From contig JAGBCL010000095.1 in the NCBI GenBank assembly GCA_018110825.1, positions 372,001-436,000 on the forward strand: a stretch of 64,000 bases of DNA, read 5' to 3'. Shown piece by piece: positions 9,405 through 16,977 of the stretch; within the stretch, counting starts at the first letter, position 1, and each line of letters begins with the position of its first letter. Source of the stretch: Oscillospiraceae bacterium (GTDB lineage: Bacteria; Bacillota; Clostridia; Oscillospirales; Ruminococcaceae). Position numbers and translations under genes: made by a program. The notes beneath the pieces are model-generated. The model searched no databases, had not been told where the DNA came from, and saw only the letters and a program-made list of their open reading frames with translations.

Positions 9405-9833
9405 TATGCTCCGCATTGTTATGCGCCTTTCAGGGAAACAGAAAAGGAAACACTGGAGCAACGCTTCAGACAACGCAATCAACAACGAAGCGTTGTCTGT
9501 TATCTATGTTACTCGTGTTTCCTCTTTTATATAGTAGGTCAATGTACCACGGACCAAACGTAACACGCTGGGCAAATGGTGCTTGTGGTACGTTTGCACC
9601 GTCTGGTGCGTAGTACGCAATGGTTATTCTGATAAAGCTTACTCTAGTATTGTTACTTCTTCTGAAAGTAACGCAAAGATACCATTGTGCATCAAAAACA
9701 CTTTTATTAAATTGTACGAATACAAACCATATTCCCCTGCATAGAGTTGGGTAGTGATACACAAACACCAATAAACCGTTGTGCGTGCTCACGATTTGTG
9801 CCGTTATTTGTCTGATTTTTTATATTTTCAAAG
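9405..9833. other. Structured non-coding region, possible origin or ncRNA
   Basis: This starts with the second TATGCTCC-N2-ATTGTTAT repeat (9405-9424). It then has an outer stem AGGAAACAC (9445-9453) with GTGTTTCCT (9515-9523). Inside that are two mutually exclusive hairpins: CAACGCTTC (9459-9467) with GAAGCGTTG (9487-9495), or CAGACAACGC (9467-9476) with GCGTTGTCTG (9490-9499). More pairing around GTGGTACG and GGTGCG follows to 9620. Short open frames on both strands lack ribosome sites. The region ends at the terminator at 9834. It could be the origin of the adjacent Rep replicon or a structured RNA. Confidence 0.45.
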
Positions 9834-9870
9834 CCTTCTCTGGAATTTATTATGAGAAGGTTTTTGTTTT
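9834..9870 (+). terminator. Intrinsic terminator
   Basis: CCTTCTC (9834-9840) pairs with GAGAAGG (9854-9860), followed by TTTTTGTTTT. It ends any + transcript of the structured region before the HTH-Fic operon. Confidence 0.75.
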
Positions 9871-9923
9871 GCTGTGCTATTTATGGCTTTTCCAAAATAA
9901 TTCCCAATAAACCCCTATAAACC

Positions 9924-9952
9924 TTGAAAAATTCTGATAATTGTGTTATACT
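9924..9952 (+). promoter_or_regulatory. Sigma-A promoter of the HTH-fic operon
   Basis: TTGAAA, 17-base spacer, TATACT. It lies 45 bases before the HTH start codon. Confidence 0.75.
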
Positions 9953-9997
9953 ATATTATGTAAAAGTTGTATTTTTGCGAAAACGGAGGGTTTCACC

Positions 9998-10186
9998 ATG
10001 GATAACAACCTTGAACGCTGGTATTCAATGAAAGAGATTATGGAATATTTGGGCGTTAGCCGTGATACAGTTCTCGACTGGATTGAGCGTCGCAATATGC
10101 CCGCCGCAAAGATCGGCAGACTGTGGAAATTTAAAGTCAGCGAAGTCGACGCTTGGATGAAATCTGGCGTTGCGGCTGATAAGTAA
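9998..10186 (+). CDS. Helix-turn-helix protein, excisionase/MerR-like fold
   Basis: The 62-residue product is one DNA-binding domain: WYSMKEIMEYLGVSRDTVLDW is the helix-turn-helix and GRLWKFKVSEVDAWM the wing. This is the 'excisionase family' domain used by small regulators as well as by Xis. The ATG at 9998 is preceded by GGAGG. The gene ends 20 bases before fic and is very likely cotranscribed with it, so an operon regulator or antitoxin-like partner is plausible. That role is inferred from position. Confidence 0.8.
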   Translation: MDNNLERWYSMKEIMEYLGVSRDTVLDWIERRNMPAAKIGRLWKFKVSEVDAWMKSGVAADK

Positions 10187-10206
10187 TTAAAATTTGGAGG
10201 TGCAAT

Positions 10207-10812
10207 ATGGCACTTGAAAATAAATTGGGACTGACAAGTTCCGCAGACCTTGCCCGTGAGGAAGAACGCATCAGCAAGAAAAAGGCTCTTGAGCTTTTTG
10301 AAAACGGTATGCTCGATAAATTAGAAGCAGGAAAATTCTCTGCCCTCAAAGCAATTCATAAGTATCTTTTTGACGAGATCTACGACTTCGCCGGAGAAAT
10401 CAGAACCGTAAACATTTCCAAGGGCAACTTCCGTTTCGCTCCCTTGATGTACCTCGAAGCGGCGCTTGCTAACATTGATAAAATGCCGCAGTCCACTTTT
10501 GATGAGATCGTGGAAAAGTACGTGGAAATGAATATCGCCCACCCCTTCAGAGAAGGAAATGGGCGCAGCACTCGTATTTGGCTTGACCTTATTTTCAAAA
10601 CCGAACTTCACAAGGTCGTTGACTGGAGCAAGATTGATAAAGAAGATTATCTTCTCGCTATGGAGCGTAGCCCCGTTAAGGATATTGAAATCAAGCATAT
10701 CCTCAAAGCTGCCCTGACCGATGACATTAATAGCTGTGAAGTCTATATGAAAGGCATCGACCACAGCTACTACTATGAAGGATATACAACCTTCAAGACC
10801 GAAGAATTGTAA
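10207..10812 (+). CDS. fic: Fic/Doc family protein, probable AMP-transferase
   Basis: The 201-residue product carries an intact Fic core motif HPFREGNGRSTR (about residues 114-125) with the catalytic His and phosphate-binding Gly-Asn-Gly-Arg, plus the upstream FAGEIRTVNISKG flap region typical of Fic proteins. Such enzymes usually transfer AMP to hydroxyl groups of target proteins and often act as toxins. An N-terminal helix rich in Glu (AREEERISKKKALELFENG) could be self-inhibitory, but I cannot identify a canonical S/TxxxE(G/N) motif with certainty. GGAGG precedes the ATG. The partner is the HTH gene just upstream. Confidence 0.88.
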   Translation: MALENKLGLTSSADLAREEERISKKKALELFENGMLDKLEAGKFSALKAIHKYLFDEIYDFAGEIRTVNISKGNFRFAPLMYLEAALANIDKMPQSTFDEIVEKYVEMNIAHPFREGNGRSTRIWLDLIFKTELHKVVDWSKIDKEDYLLAMERSPVKDIEIKHILKAALTDDINSCEVYMKGIDHSYYYEGYTTFKTEEL

Positions 10813-10877
10813 AATGTAAAAGTATCAACTATGGTTTTCAAAGTAACAATTTGACACTTTAGAAGAACTCGAAGATG

Positions 10878-11012
10878 AAACAGCAAGAGTTTGTAGAAGT
10901 TGCCAGAAAATCGATTGTAACCATCAAGCGAATTATATAATCGTTGCAGGATAAAAATTATATCCGCCGTAAAAGCGACAAACGCTGCGTTAAATGGGAA
11001 TATTGGGTTTAA
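10878..11012 (+). pseudogene. Winged-helix C-terminal remnant
   Basis: A frame reading KQQEFVEVARKSIVTIKRII, then a stop codon, then SLQDKNYIRRKSDKRC and KWEYWV, matches the C-terminal winged-helix found at the end of AlbA/RecG-like ATP-binding regulators. It has an internal stop, no start and no ribosome site, so it is a decayed gene end. The rest of the 285 bases between fic and the R-M gene shows nothing else. Confidence 0.6.
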
Positions 11013-11142
11013 ACCGCAAGAATTTAAATTTTATTATCCCGCATATATCTTTTCCTCAAGCCACAGTTCATCGGCATCATTAGAGCGAAATTTGTAGATG
11101 ATTGAGGAAAACAAAAATCAAACACAACCGGAGGAAAATGAA

Positions 11143-11784
11143 ATGGCAGAAGAAGCAACCAAAAATCTATTTGTAAAGAAAATTCGCGAGGTTGGCTATC
11201 CCACCGATGCCGATAAGCCTGAAAATGGAATTGTATGGTATAAGGAAGATAGTTATAAAGTTCACAACAAAAAGATAGCTGCCAAGTTTGCCAAAGCATC
11301 GAAGTCACTAACAGGAAAAACAGACGGAAGACCAGATTTCACCATCGATACAGATAAGGGGTGGATTTTGGTTGTGGAATGTAAAGACAACACCGCACAT
11401 CATCAATCTTATGATACCCTTATAGAATACAAGGGCGGAATTGGAGATAAAGCGGATGTTCAAAAGTATGCAATAAACGGCGCTCTTCACTATGCTACTT
11501 ATGTAAATGATGATAAAGATGTTATTGCTATTGCCGTAAGCGGCGTTAAGGAATCCAATTTAAGAATCACCTCTTTTGTTTTACCGATGAATGGTAAGAT
11601 TAGTGATGTTGAATTAATTGAAGATGGCGAGTATGATAATACCATTATGTCTATCGACGACTATATTAAAATAGCAAACATAAAACTCGGTCGTAACAAA
11701 GCAGAATCCGAAAGGGTATTTTCTGAATTATCTTCTTATGCACAAGTTGCCCAAACAAACTTAAGCGCCGAAAAAATGTGTTAA
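11143..11784 (+). pseudogene. BcgI-like R-M subunit A, 5' part (interrupted)
   Basis: This is the nuclease end of a combined endonuclease-methyltransferase. A PD-(D/E)xK core is visible as GRPDFTI followed by WILVVECKDN. I prefer the ATG at 11143, which has CGGAGG upstream, over an in-frame ATG at 11098 with no ribosome site. The frame stops at 11782-11784 directly at the edge of the nested element. Joining base 11782 to 24992 through the shared TGTGTT gives an uninterrupted frame SAEKMC-WITANYLR into the methyltransferase half, about 723 residues in all. The gene is therefore broken by insertion, not by point mutation, and should revert on excision. Confidence 0.85.
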
Positions 11785-11811
11785 AATAACGAGTGTCCCT
11801 ACACTCACAAA

Positions 11812-13350
11812 TCAAAATGCAAAATGAATATCAATACCGTTTTCTGCTGATAAATACACCTTGTCAATTACTGCTAAAGCAAGCTGATTCTTTTCTTCAA
11901 GGGACAGAGAATCCCACTTTTTAAGAGGTTCAAGCAAAGGCTTGGTACAGACCTTCTTAACCTTGCGTTCCACAAGAAAGAGCGATTTTTCGTATTCCTT
12001 CTTGCTGTTGTTAAGATTGTTGATCCTGTCCTGTATGTATCCGAAAAGAACCGAATCTGCATCAGCTAACTTTTCCATCAGCTTTCCTATCTCGGTATCT
12101 ATCTTAATGATCTCTGTTCTGATTTTATCTTCTTCGGTTGAGGATTTTTTCTTCTGCTTTTTGGCAATTTCAAATTCTTCGATGTGCTTTTTCATTTCAT
12201 TAAAAACAACATTTTCCACATCTTTTACTTTAAGTCCGCAGCGGCTTGAACTGCACCCTCTTACACTGTTATAACCCGAACAGGAGAAATATATCCAGCT
12301 GTTTCCAGACTTGGGATTATAGGTATAATCAACCTTTACAGCGTGTCCGCAAGCACCGCAGCGGATAAATCCCGAAAGCCATGAACGGAGCACTCTTCCG
12401 TTTCTTACAGGTCTGCGATGACCGTCAAATTTCTCCTGAACCGCAAGCCACGTTTCCGAATCAATAAGTCCTTCGTGATAACCTACCTTTACATATCTGT
12501 CGGTCTTGCTTCTGTAATTGTGCCAAAAAAGTCCGTGTTTCCCGTCAAAAGCGTCAATATCATCAATAATGCGGTAATTATGATTCATAAGATATTCGTA
12601 AACCTTTCGGTCTGCTCTGACATAAAGTGGATTTTTAAGTACAGCGGCTATATTCGGTGCATCAAAACCTCTTGTTACTGTGCCGTTTCCCTGCGGAGCT
12701 TCCATAGGCAAATTGTTTTCGTTTATATGGAGAATAACATCACGAAGTGATGCATCAGGCTGTACATAAATATCATACATAGCCTTAACGGTCACAGCCG
12801 AATCATAAGGTACAAGCACCGAGCCTGTCTTTCCGTTTATGGTCTGCCTTGAACTCTGATAACCGAAATAAACGTGTCCGCCCTGATAAAAACCTGTTTC
12901 AACCGCCTTTGTGTCATAAGAATCCTTTACTCTTGCCGCTATTGCTTCACGTTCAAATTCAGCAAAGTTGAGCAGATTATTTCTCATCATTCTGCCCTCT
13001 TTGGTATCGGTATTGAACGGCTCGCTAAGAGATACAACGCTTACTCCAAGCTTGTCAAGCTCATCTGTAATGTTCAGATATTCACGCATATTTCTGCTGA
13101 AACGGTCATACTTTTTTACGACGATTTTTGAAACAAGTCCTTCTCTGCAATCATCAAACATCTGCCTGAATGCAGGACGATGCTTTATATCCTTGCCCGA
13201 TTTGCCATCCTCCTCGTAAACCTTATAAAAAGAATCCTCCCCTACAAATCTGATACAGTCCGCAATCTGCGCAGGAATGGAAAGGGAATTATTGCCCTTT
13301 TCCTTGTCACTTACAGAACGGCGAACATAAATTGCTATATACTTTTCCAT
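11812..13350 (-). CDS. Large serine recombinase (integrase of the nested element)
   Basis: The 512-residue product has the catalytic resolvase domain with YVRRSVSDKE (Ser12), the KYDRFSRN box near residue 80, a recombinase domain, a zinc ribbon (CGACGH then two further Cys near residue 365) and a C-terminal coiled coil of about residues 400-470. This is the layout of TndX- and phage-type integrases that join attP and attB with a two-base core. The ATG at 13350 has GGAGG upstream; a longer in-frame start lacks one. Its stop lies 30 bases from the inferred element end, and it reads outward. Confidence 0.94.
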   Translation of the reverse strand: MEKYIAIYVRRSVSDKEKGNNSLSIPAQIADCIRFVGEDSFYKVYEEDGKSGKDIKHRPAFRQMFDDCREGLVSKIVVKKYDRFSRNMREYLNITDELDKLGVSVVSLSEPFNTDTKEGRMMRNNLLNFAEFEREAIAARVKDSYDTKAVETGFYQGGHVYFGYQSSRQTINGKTGSVLVPYDSAVTVKAMYDIYVQPDASLRDVILHINENNLPMEAPQGNGTVTRGFDAPNIAAVLKNPLYVRADRKVYEYLMNHNYRIIDDIDAFDGKHGLFWHNYRSKTDRYVKVGYHEGLIDSETWLAVQEKFDGHRRPVRNGRVLRSWLSGFIRCGACGHAVKVDYTYNPKSGNSWIYFSCSGYNSVRGCSSSRCGLKVKDVENVVFNEMKKHIEEFEIAKKQKKKSSTEEDKIRTEIIKIDTEIGKLMEKLADADSVLFGYIQDRINNLNNSKKEYEKSLFLVERKVKKVCTKPLLEPLKKWDSLSLEEKNQLALAVIDKVYLSAENGIDIHFAF

Positions 13351-13445
13351 TAAAACTACCTCCGAATATTTATTATCAGAGGGAGATTTTACGTTATTTT
13401 TATTATAGCACATCTCCCTCGCTTTTTCAACACTTTAAATTGCGA

Positions 13446-13625
13446 TTATGCATATTTTTTCTTTTCATTATCATTATCGTTATCATCATCAACATGATTT
13501 GTGAGAATATCGTAAATCTGATTTATGTTTCTCTGCTTTTTGTCCTCGCTGACATTCAAAGGAATATGAACAGTAACCTTGATACCGTCATAGCTTTTTT
13601 CTGTAATTTTCTCTTTCATAATCAT
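13446..13625 (-). CDS. Small acidic-tailed protein, 59 residues
   Basis: A short frame with GAAAGGAG before its ATG at 13625. The first 45 residues look folded (SYDGIKVTVHIPLNVSEDKK), and the tail is an Asp/Asn run followed by KKKYA. It is about 95 bases upstream of the recombinase start on the same strand, so it is probably cotranscribed with it. Small proteins like this often precede serine integrase genes in mobilisable elements. I do not recognise the family. Confidence 0.6.
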   Translation of the reverse strand: MIMKEKITEKSYDGIKVTVHIPLNVSEDKKQRNINQIYDILTNHVDDDNDNDNEKKKYA

Positions 13626-13786
13626 ATACTCCTTTCAATTTTTATAAAAAATGAGAGCCAAACAACAGATGCAAAATCCGTTATTTAGCTCTCATTCGCT
13701 GTTCCATTCCTCTCATTCGGAATGCCGTTATTAAATTGTATTTTTCATGAAATTGCGATTTGCTCATTATTGTAAAAATAAAATTC

Positions 13787-14128
13787 TCACGAAATGATCG
13801 TCGGAGAAATTTCAAAAAGATAACTCTTCATTGCATCTTTAAAATATCTGAATACTTCCTGCATTTCTTCAATGTCCTTTTTATAAATTGAGCCTGAAGT
13901 GTTTGCAACAGTCGCAATCTGATTAAGATTATTCCCGATAGCTGTAAATGCTCTTTTGAGCGCCATAAGCTCATGCAGATCATAATATCTGACCTCGCCA
14001 CGAACTGCGATCCTGCGGATATATGTACCTGTGCGCATTTTCAGTTTTTCAGCTTTTCTGCAAACCGTTTCCCATTCTTCTTTTGAAAATCCTACTTCCT
14101 TTCTTATCGTTCCTTTTTGAAACGGCAT
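13787..14128 (-). CDS. mobC: MobC-family relaxosome accessory protein
   Basis: The 113-residue product has a ribbon-helix-helix-like N-terminus (EVGFSKEEWETVCRKAEKLKM) and the MobC signature GNNLNQIATVAN. MobC binds oriT and helps a relaxase open it. AGGAGG precedes the ATG. No relaxase gene exists inside this nested element. The only relaxase in the window is the MobQ type at 28634, which belongs to a different module, so mobilisation would need a relaxase from elsewhere. Confidence 0.85.
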   Translation of the reverse strand: MPFQKGTIRKEVGFSKEEWETVCRKAEKLKMRTGTYIRRIAVRGEVRYYDLHELMALKRAFTAIGNNLNQIATVANTSGSIYKKDIEEMQEVFRYFKDAMKSYLFEISPTIIS

Positions 14129-14330
14129 AACTTTATCCTCCTATCAATATATTCTCTAAGGGTTTAAGGGGCTTTCCCTTACAGTTATCTGCCGATAGGG
14201 GCAGATAACGAAAAGATACGTATCTTTTCTACGCTTGCGGGGATCTGCATCTCCCTCTCATCAGACTGATTTATCTTGCCCCTTGATTTGGATTGCAACT
14301 ATGTTGCATAATATTATCAACGGTTGTCGA
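14129..14330. other. Candidate oriT of the nested element
   Basis: Three hairpins crowd the region upstream of mobC: AAGGG/CCCTT near 14166-14180, GTTATCTGCC (14184-14193) with GGCAGATAAC (14200-14209), and the 20-bp perfect palindrome GAAAAGATACGTATCTTTTC at 14210-14229. The palindrome is followed by CTACGCTTGCGGGG. Inverted repeats next to mobC are typical of a transfer origin. I could not identify the nick site. Confidence 0.45.
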
Positions 14331-14942
14331 TTATCTGCCGAAAAGTCCCATAAAACCGTTGTTTTTAGCGTTACGTTCCTCTGATTTTTCGGTAAGGTCG
14401 GATATTTGCTTATTTGCGGATTGAAGCTGCAAATTCAGCTCGGATATTTCAGCATTCAATGTATATTTTTCTTCATTCCACATTTTTTCGGCAGAGAGAA
14501 ATTTTGCTTTTTCTTGTTCAAGGAATAACTGTAATTCTGATAATTCTGTCCGAATTGGAGATAATTCGGATTTAAGATTATCCCTCTCCTGCATAAGCAA
14601 CGCAATTTCCGCAATATGTTTATCGTACTTTACCTCATATTCACGATTTGAACAGGTAAGATGATTGATAACATTGTCCATTTCATTTATTTTCTTTCGG
14701 AGCAATTCAATTTCTGCGGATAAATCCTTGTTTGTCTGCAAAAATAATAAATTCTGTTCTTCAAGCTTTTTGTAAGTTTCACGTTTCGGCTTTAAGAATT
14801 TTACCGCATAATCATCAAGAACAAAAACGTTTTTCTTGTCTTTCGTAATATGACCGTTAAGCTCTTTTTCGTGATTCTTAATTTTCTTATAAACTGCTTG
14901 AGTAGAAATTTTGTATTTCTTGCAAAATGTGCTTACTCTCAT
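14331..14942 (-). CDS. HTH plus coiled-coil protein
   Basis: The 203-residue product has an N-terminal helix-turn-helix (MRVSTFCKKYKISTQAVYKK), a linker with a basic patch, then a long coiled coil (about 60-190) rich in Leu/Glu/Lys, ending GFMGLFGR. This layout resembles plasmid-borne replication or partition accessory proteins with an N-terminal DNA-binding domain, but I cannot assign a family. GGAGGAAG precedes the ATG. It is in a minus-strand run with the two genes upstream and with mobC. Confidence 0.65.
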   Translation of the reverse strand: MRVSTFCKKYKISTQAVYKKIKNHEKELNGHITKDKKNVFVLDDYAVKFLKPKRETYKKLEEQNLLFLQTNKDLSAEIELLRKKINEMDNVINHLTCSNREYEVKYDKHIAEIALLMQERDNLKSELSPIRTELSELQLFLEQEKAKFLSAEKMWNEEKYTLNAEISELNLQLQSANKQISDLTEKSEERNAKNNGFMGLFGR

Positions 14943-14960
14943 ATTCTTCCTCCGATGTTA

Positions 14961-15293
14961 TCAGAAATGAAGCTGTTGATTAAATGCTCGATTTTCAATT
15001 TCTTCAATGGTAATACCTTTCGGGATTTTCTCCAGAAAAGAAATTATATCCTTTACTGTAATATTCATTTCATTACAGATTTTGTAAAGTGCTTTGTTTT
15101 CATATTCCTGTATTTTTCCGTTTGTCTTAGTAAGCTGAATGTCAATATTCTTGCTTTTTCTTTTGGCTGTAATCTGCTGTTCAATAAGCTTATTCTTTTT
15201 CGCATATAATTCGGCAAGCTTTTCGGCATCGGTGCGTTTGACAGATTTTTTCTCCTCTGATGATATTTCTGCGGTAATATTTGTGTTATTCAT
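14961..15293 (-). CDS. Small charged accessory protein (mobilisation-region type)
   Basis: The 110-residue, Lys/Glu-rich helical product (KLAELYAKKNKLIEQQITAKR...) ends in a compact segment around FLEKIPKGITIEEIENR. It resembles the short coiled-coil proteins that accompany mob genes in Clostridia, including the one at 29918. The ribosome site is GAGG before the ATG. It is 18 bases upstream of the HTH coiled-coil gene, so they are likely cotranscribed. The function is unknown. Confidence 0.6.
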   Translation of the reverse strand: MNNTNITAEISSEEKKSVKRTDAEKLAELYAKKNKLIEQQITAKRKSKNIDIQLTKTNGKIQEYENKALYKICNEMNITVKDIISFLEKIPKGITIEEIENRAFNQQLHF

Positions 15294-15324
15294 TGAAATT
15301 GACCTCCTTGTTTTTTTGCATTTG

Positions 15325-15528
15325 TTATTTTGCTGAATTGTGGATATTGGTTTCCTTACTGTCCAACCACTTGAAAAACTTATCTCTTTGGATAAACTTT
15401 CGGCTGCCGATCTTTACTACAGGTACGTCCTCAGAATTGAGTATCTTATACACCATTGTTCTTGTGAATCCCATTGCCTGAAGTTCGTTTGCCGACAGCA
15501 TCATCGGCAGATTTTCTCTGCTGTTCAT
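15325..15528 (-). CDS. Excisionase-family HTH protein
   Basis: The 67-residue product has a helix-turn-helix (MLSANELQAMGFTRTMVYKIL) and wing (VPVVKIGSRKFIQRDKFFKWL). The ATG at 15528 has GGAGG eight bases upstream; a longer frame to 15675 has none. It heads the minus-strand accessory gene run of the nested element. It may be its recombination directionality factor or its regulator. Confidence 0.75.
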   Translation of the reverse strand: MNSRENLPMMLSANELQAMGFTRTMVYKILNSEDVPVVKIGSRKFIQRDKFFKWLDSKETNIHNSAK

Positions 15529-15709
15529 TTTCCATTCCTCCGTTTTCTGTGTTTTCTTCTCGGACAGGCTATCCTGTTTTCCGAGCTGTCTGCATTGTAT
15601 CACAGATTTTTCAAAAAACTTGATTTTGCCCACATATAATTTACTTGTTGCACCGTGTAGTACCTTTAGGGGCAAAACATGTCATATTCATATAAATCCA
15701 CACTTTTCG

Positions 15710-15738
15710 TTGACAAAGCATCTGATTTAAGCTATAAT
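15710..15738 (+). promoter_or_regulatory. Consensus sigma-A promoter
   Basis: TTGACA, 17-base spacer, TATAAT: a perfect match to consensus, 53 bases before the DUF6076-type gene. It implies strong constitutive expression unless repressed. Confidence 0.9.
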
Positions 15739-15791
15739 AATTTCATGAAAATTATTTCGGACAATTTTTTTGGAGAAAGGGTGATTTTATT

Positions 15792-16871
15792 ATGATAGAG
15801 CTTTTTAAGTCTGTTGGGGATTATGCGTCAATGGGGATAATCGTTGATTTCAGCAGTAAAACGGAAGTGTATTTCATCGGAAATGGGGACAGTATCAGGG
15901 AATTTGCCTATGACGGTATGCCCTCTGCTCTCCCGAAAGGTGTAATTAAGCATAGCAATAAATTCGGTAATCTTATTAAAGACTGTAACCGGCTTATGCG
16001 TGTAAAGTGTGAATTAAATGAGCTTATGGAACTTACAGATAAGCTTTGCGATACAGAAGCTTTCTGCAACGGCAGCTGTAATCTGATTCTTGATGAATTG
16101 GCAAGCTTTTATGATGTCAATGAATATGCAAATGTGGTCAAAAATTATATCATCTATTTGCTTTATTGTTCTTTCAGGCGGCAGCGTGAGCTGTTCAATA
16201 AAAAAGTCGGGTTATCCGTAAGGAGTAACCACGACAGAGCGGAAAAGCATATTGATTTTTTCAGAAATGATGCTGACAGGATATTCAAGCCGTTTCTTTC
16301 GGCAAGGGAGAAAAATCAGTTTTCTGTTGACAGCAGTTTATTTGCTTTTGAAGCTGTGACCGATTGTTCTGTGTATCATATCAAGTCGGGAGAAAAGCCT
16401 GTCACACTTTCAGTTGCCAACAATTCATACATTGCATTGCTTGAAATGTATGATGATATACTTTGTAGAGCAAACAAGCTTATCCGAAACTGTGAGAACT
16501 GCGGTGAACTTATGATAACCGACAGAGCAAATGCTTCCCTCATATGCACTCGAACAAGCTGCAAGCGTGATTATCATACCAAAGCAAACAGCGAATCAAG
16601 GCGCAGAGCTATGAACGAACCTGTGCAGTCTGCTTATATCGGTTTCAATGAAAAGTGCAAGAGTTATCGTAAAAAGCTGTTACTTTTTTCTGAACTGCTT
16701 GTACAGTACGATGAACGGCATAATGAGTATCGTGAACAGCTGAAAAAGGCTAAAAGCGGTCTTACCAAGTTAAGCAGATCGGCGGATATCGAGCATTTTG
16801 AAATGTTTTGCTGTGATGCCGCTGTAGAGATGCAGGAGCTGGCTAAGATTTTGAAAAGATCGGGGCTATAA
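15792..16871 (+). CDS. DUF6076-like zinc-motif protein
   Basis: The 359-residue product has an unrecognised alpha-rich N-terminal part and a C-terminal CxxC...CxxxxC motif (NCENCGELM then CTRTSCKRDYH, about residues 236-264) like the CGNR-type zinc finger, followed by a helical tail. It is typical of hypothetical proteins in Clostridia mobile elements annotated DUF6076; that match is from memory. GGAGAAAGGG precedes the ATG. It is the only plus-strand gene of the nested element, driven by a consensus promoter, and is convergent with gajB. A nucleic-acid-binding role is possible but not shown. Confidence 0.65.
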   Translation: MIELFKSVGDYASMGIIVDFSSKTEVYFIGNGDSIREFAYDGMPSALPKGVIKHSNKFGNLIKDCNRLMRVKCELNELMELTDKLCDTEAFCNGSCNLILDELASFYDVNEYANVVKNYIIYLLYCSFRRQRELFNKKVGLSVRSNHDRAEKHIDFFRNDADRIFKPFLSAREKNQFSVDSSLFAFEAVTDCSVYHIKSGEKPVTLSVANNSYIALLEMYDDILCRANKLIRNCENCGELMITDRANASLICTRTSCKRDYHTKANSESRRRAMNEPVQSAYIGFNEKCKSYRKKLLLFSELLVQYDERHNEYREQLKKAKSGLTKLSRSADIEHFEMFCCDAAVEMQELAKILKRSGL

Positions 16872-16886
16872 GAATTCAATATAATA

Positions 16887-16925
16887 AAAACAGCTCCGCA
16901 AGGAAATATCCTGCGGAGCTGTTTT
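16887..16925. terminator. Bidirectional terminator between convergent genes
   Basis: AACAGCTCCGCAGG-type stem (AACAGCTCCGCAAGG with CCTGCGGAGCTGTT) with A-runs left and T-runs right. It serves the DUF6076-type gene on + and the end of the defence operon on -. Confidence 0.88.
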
Positions 16926-16977
16926 GGTTCAATTTAATATTAACAAATTAATATTAATCTAATATCTCGGACGAATA

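Noticed and set aside
9416-9792. Two overlapping open frames (65 residues on +, 108 on -) in the structured region
   Set aside because: Neither has a ribosome site or a family-like sequence, and both coincide with inverted repeats; better explained as structured non-coding DNA.
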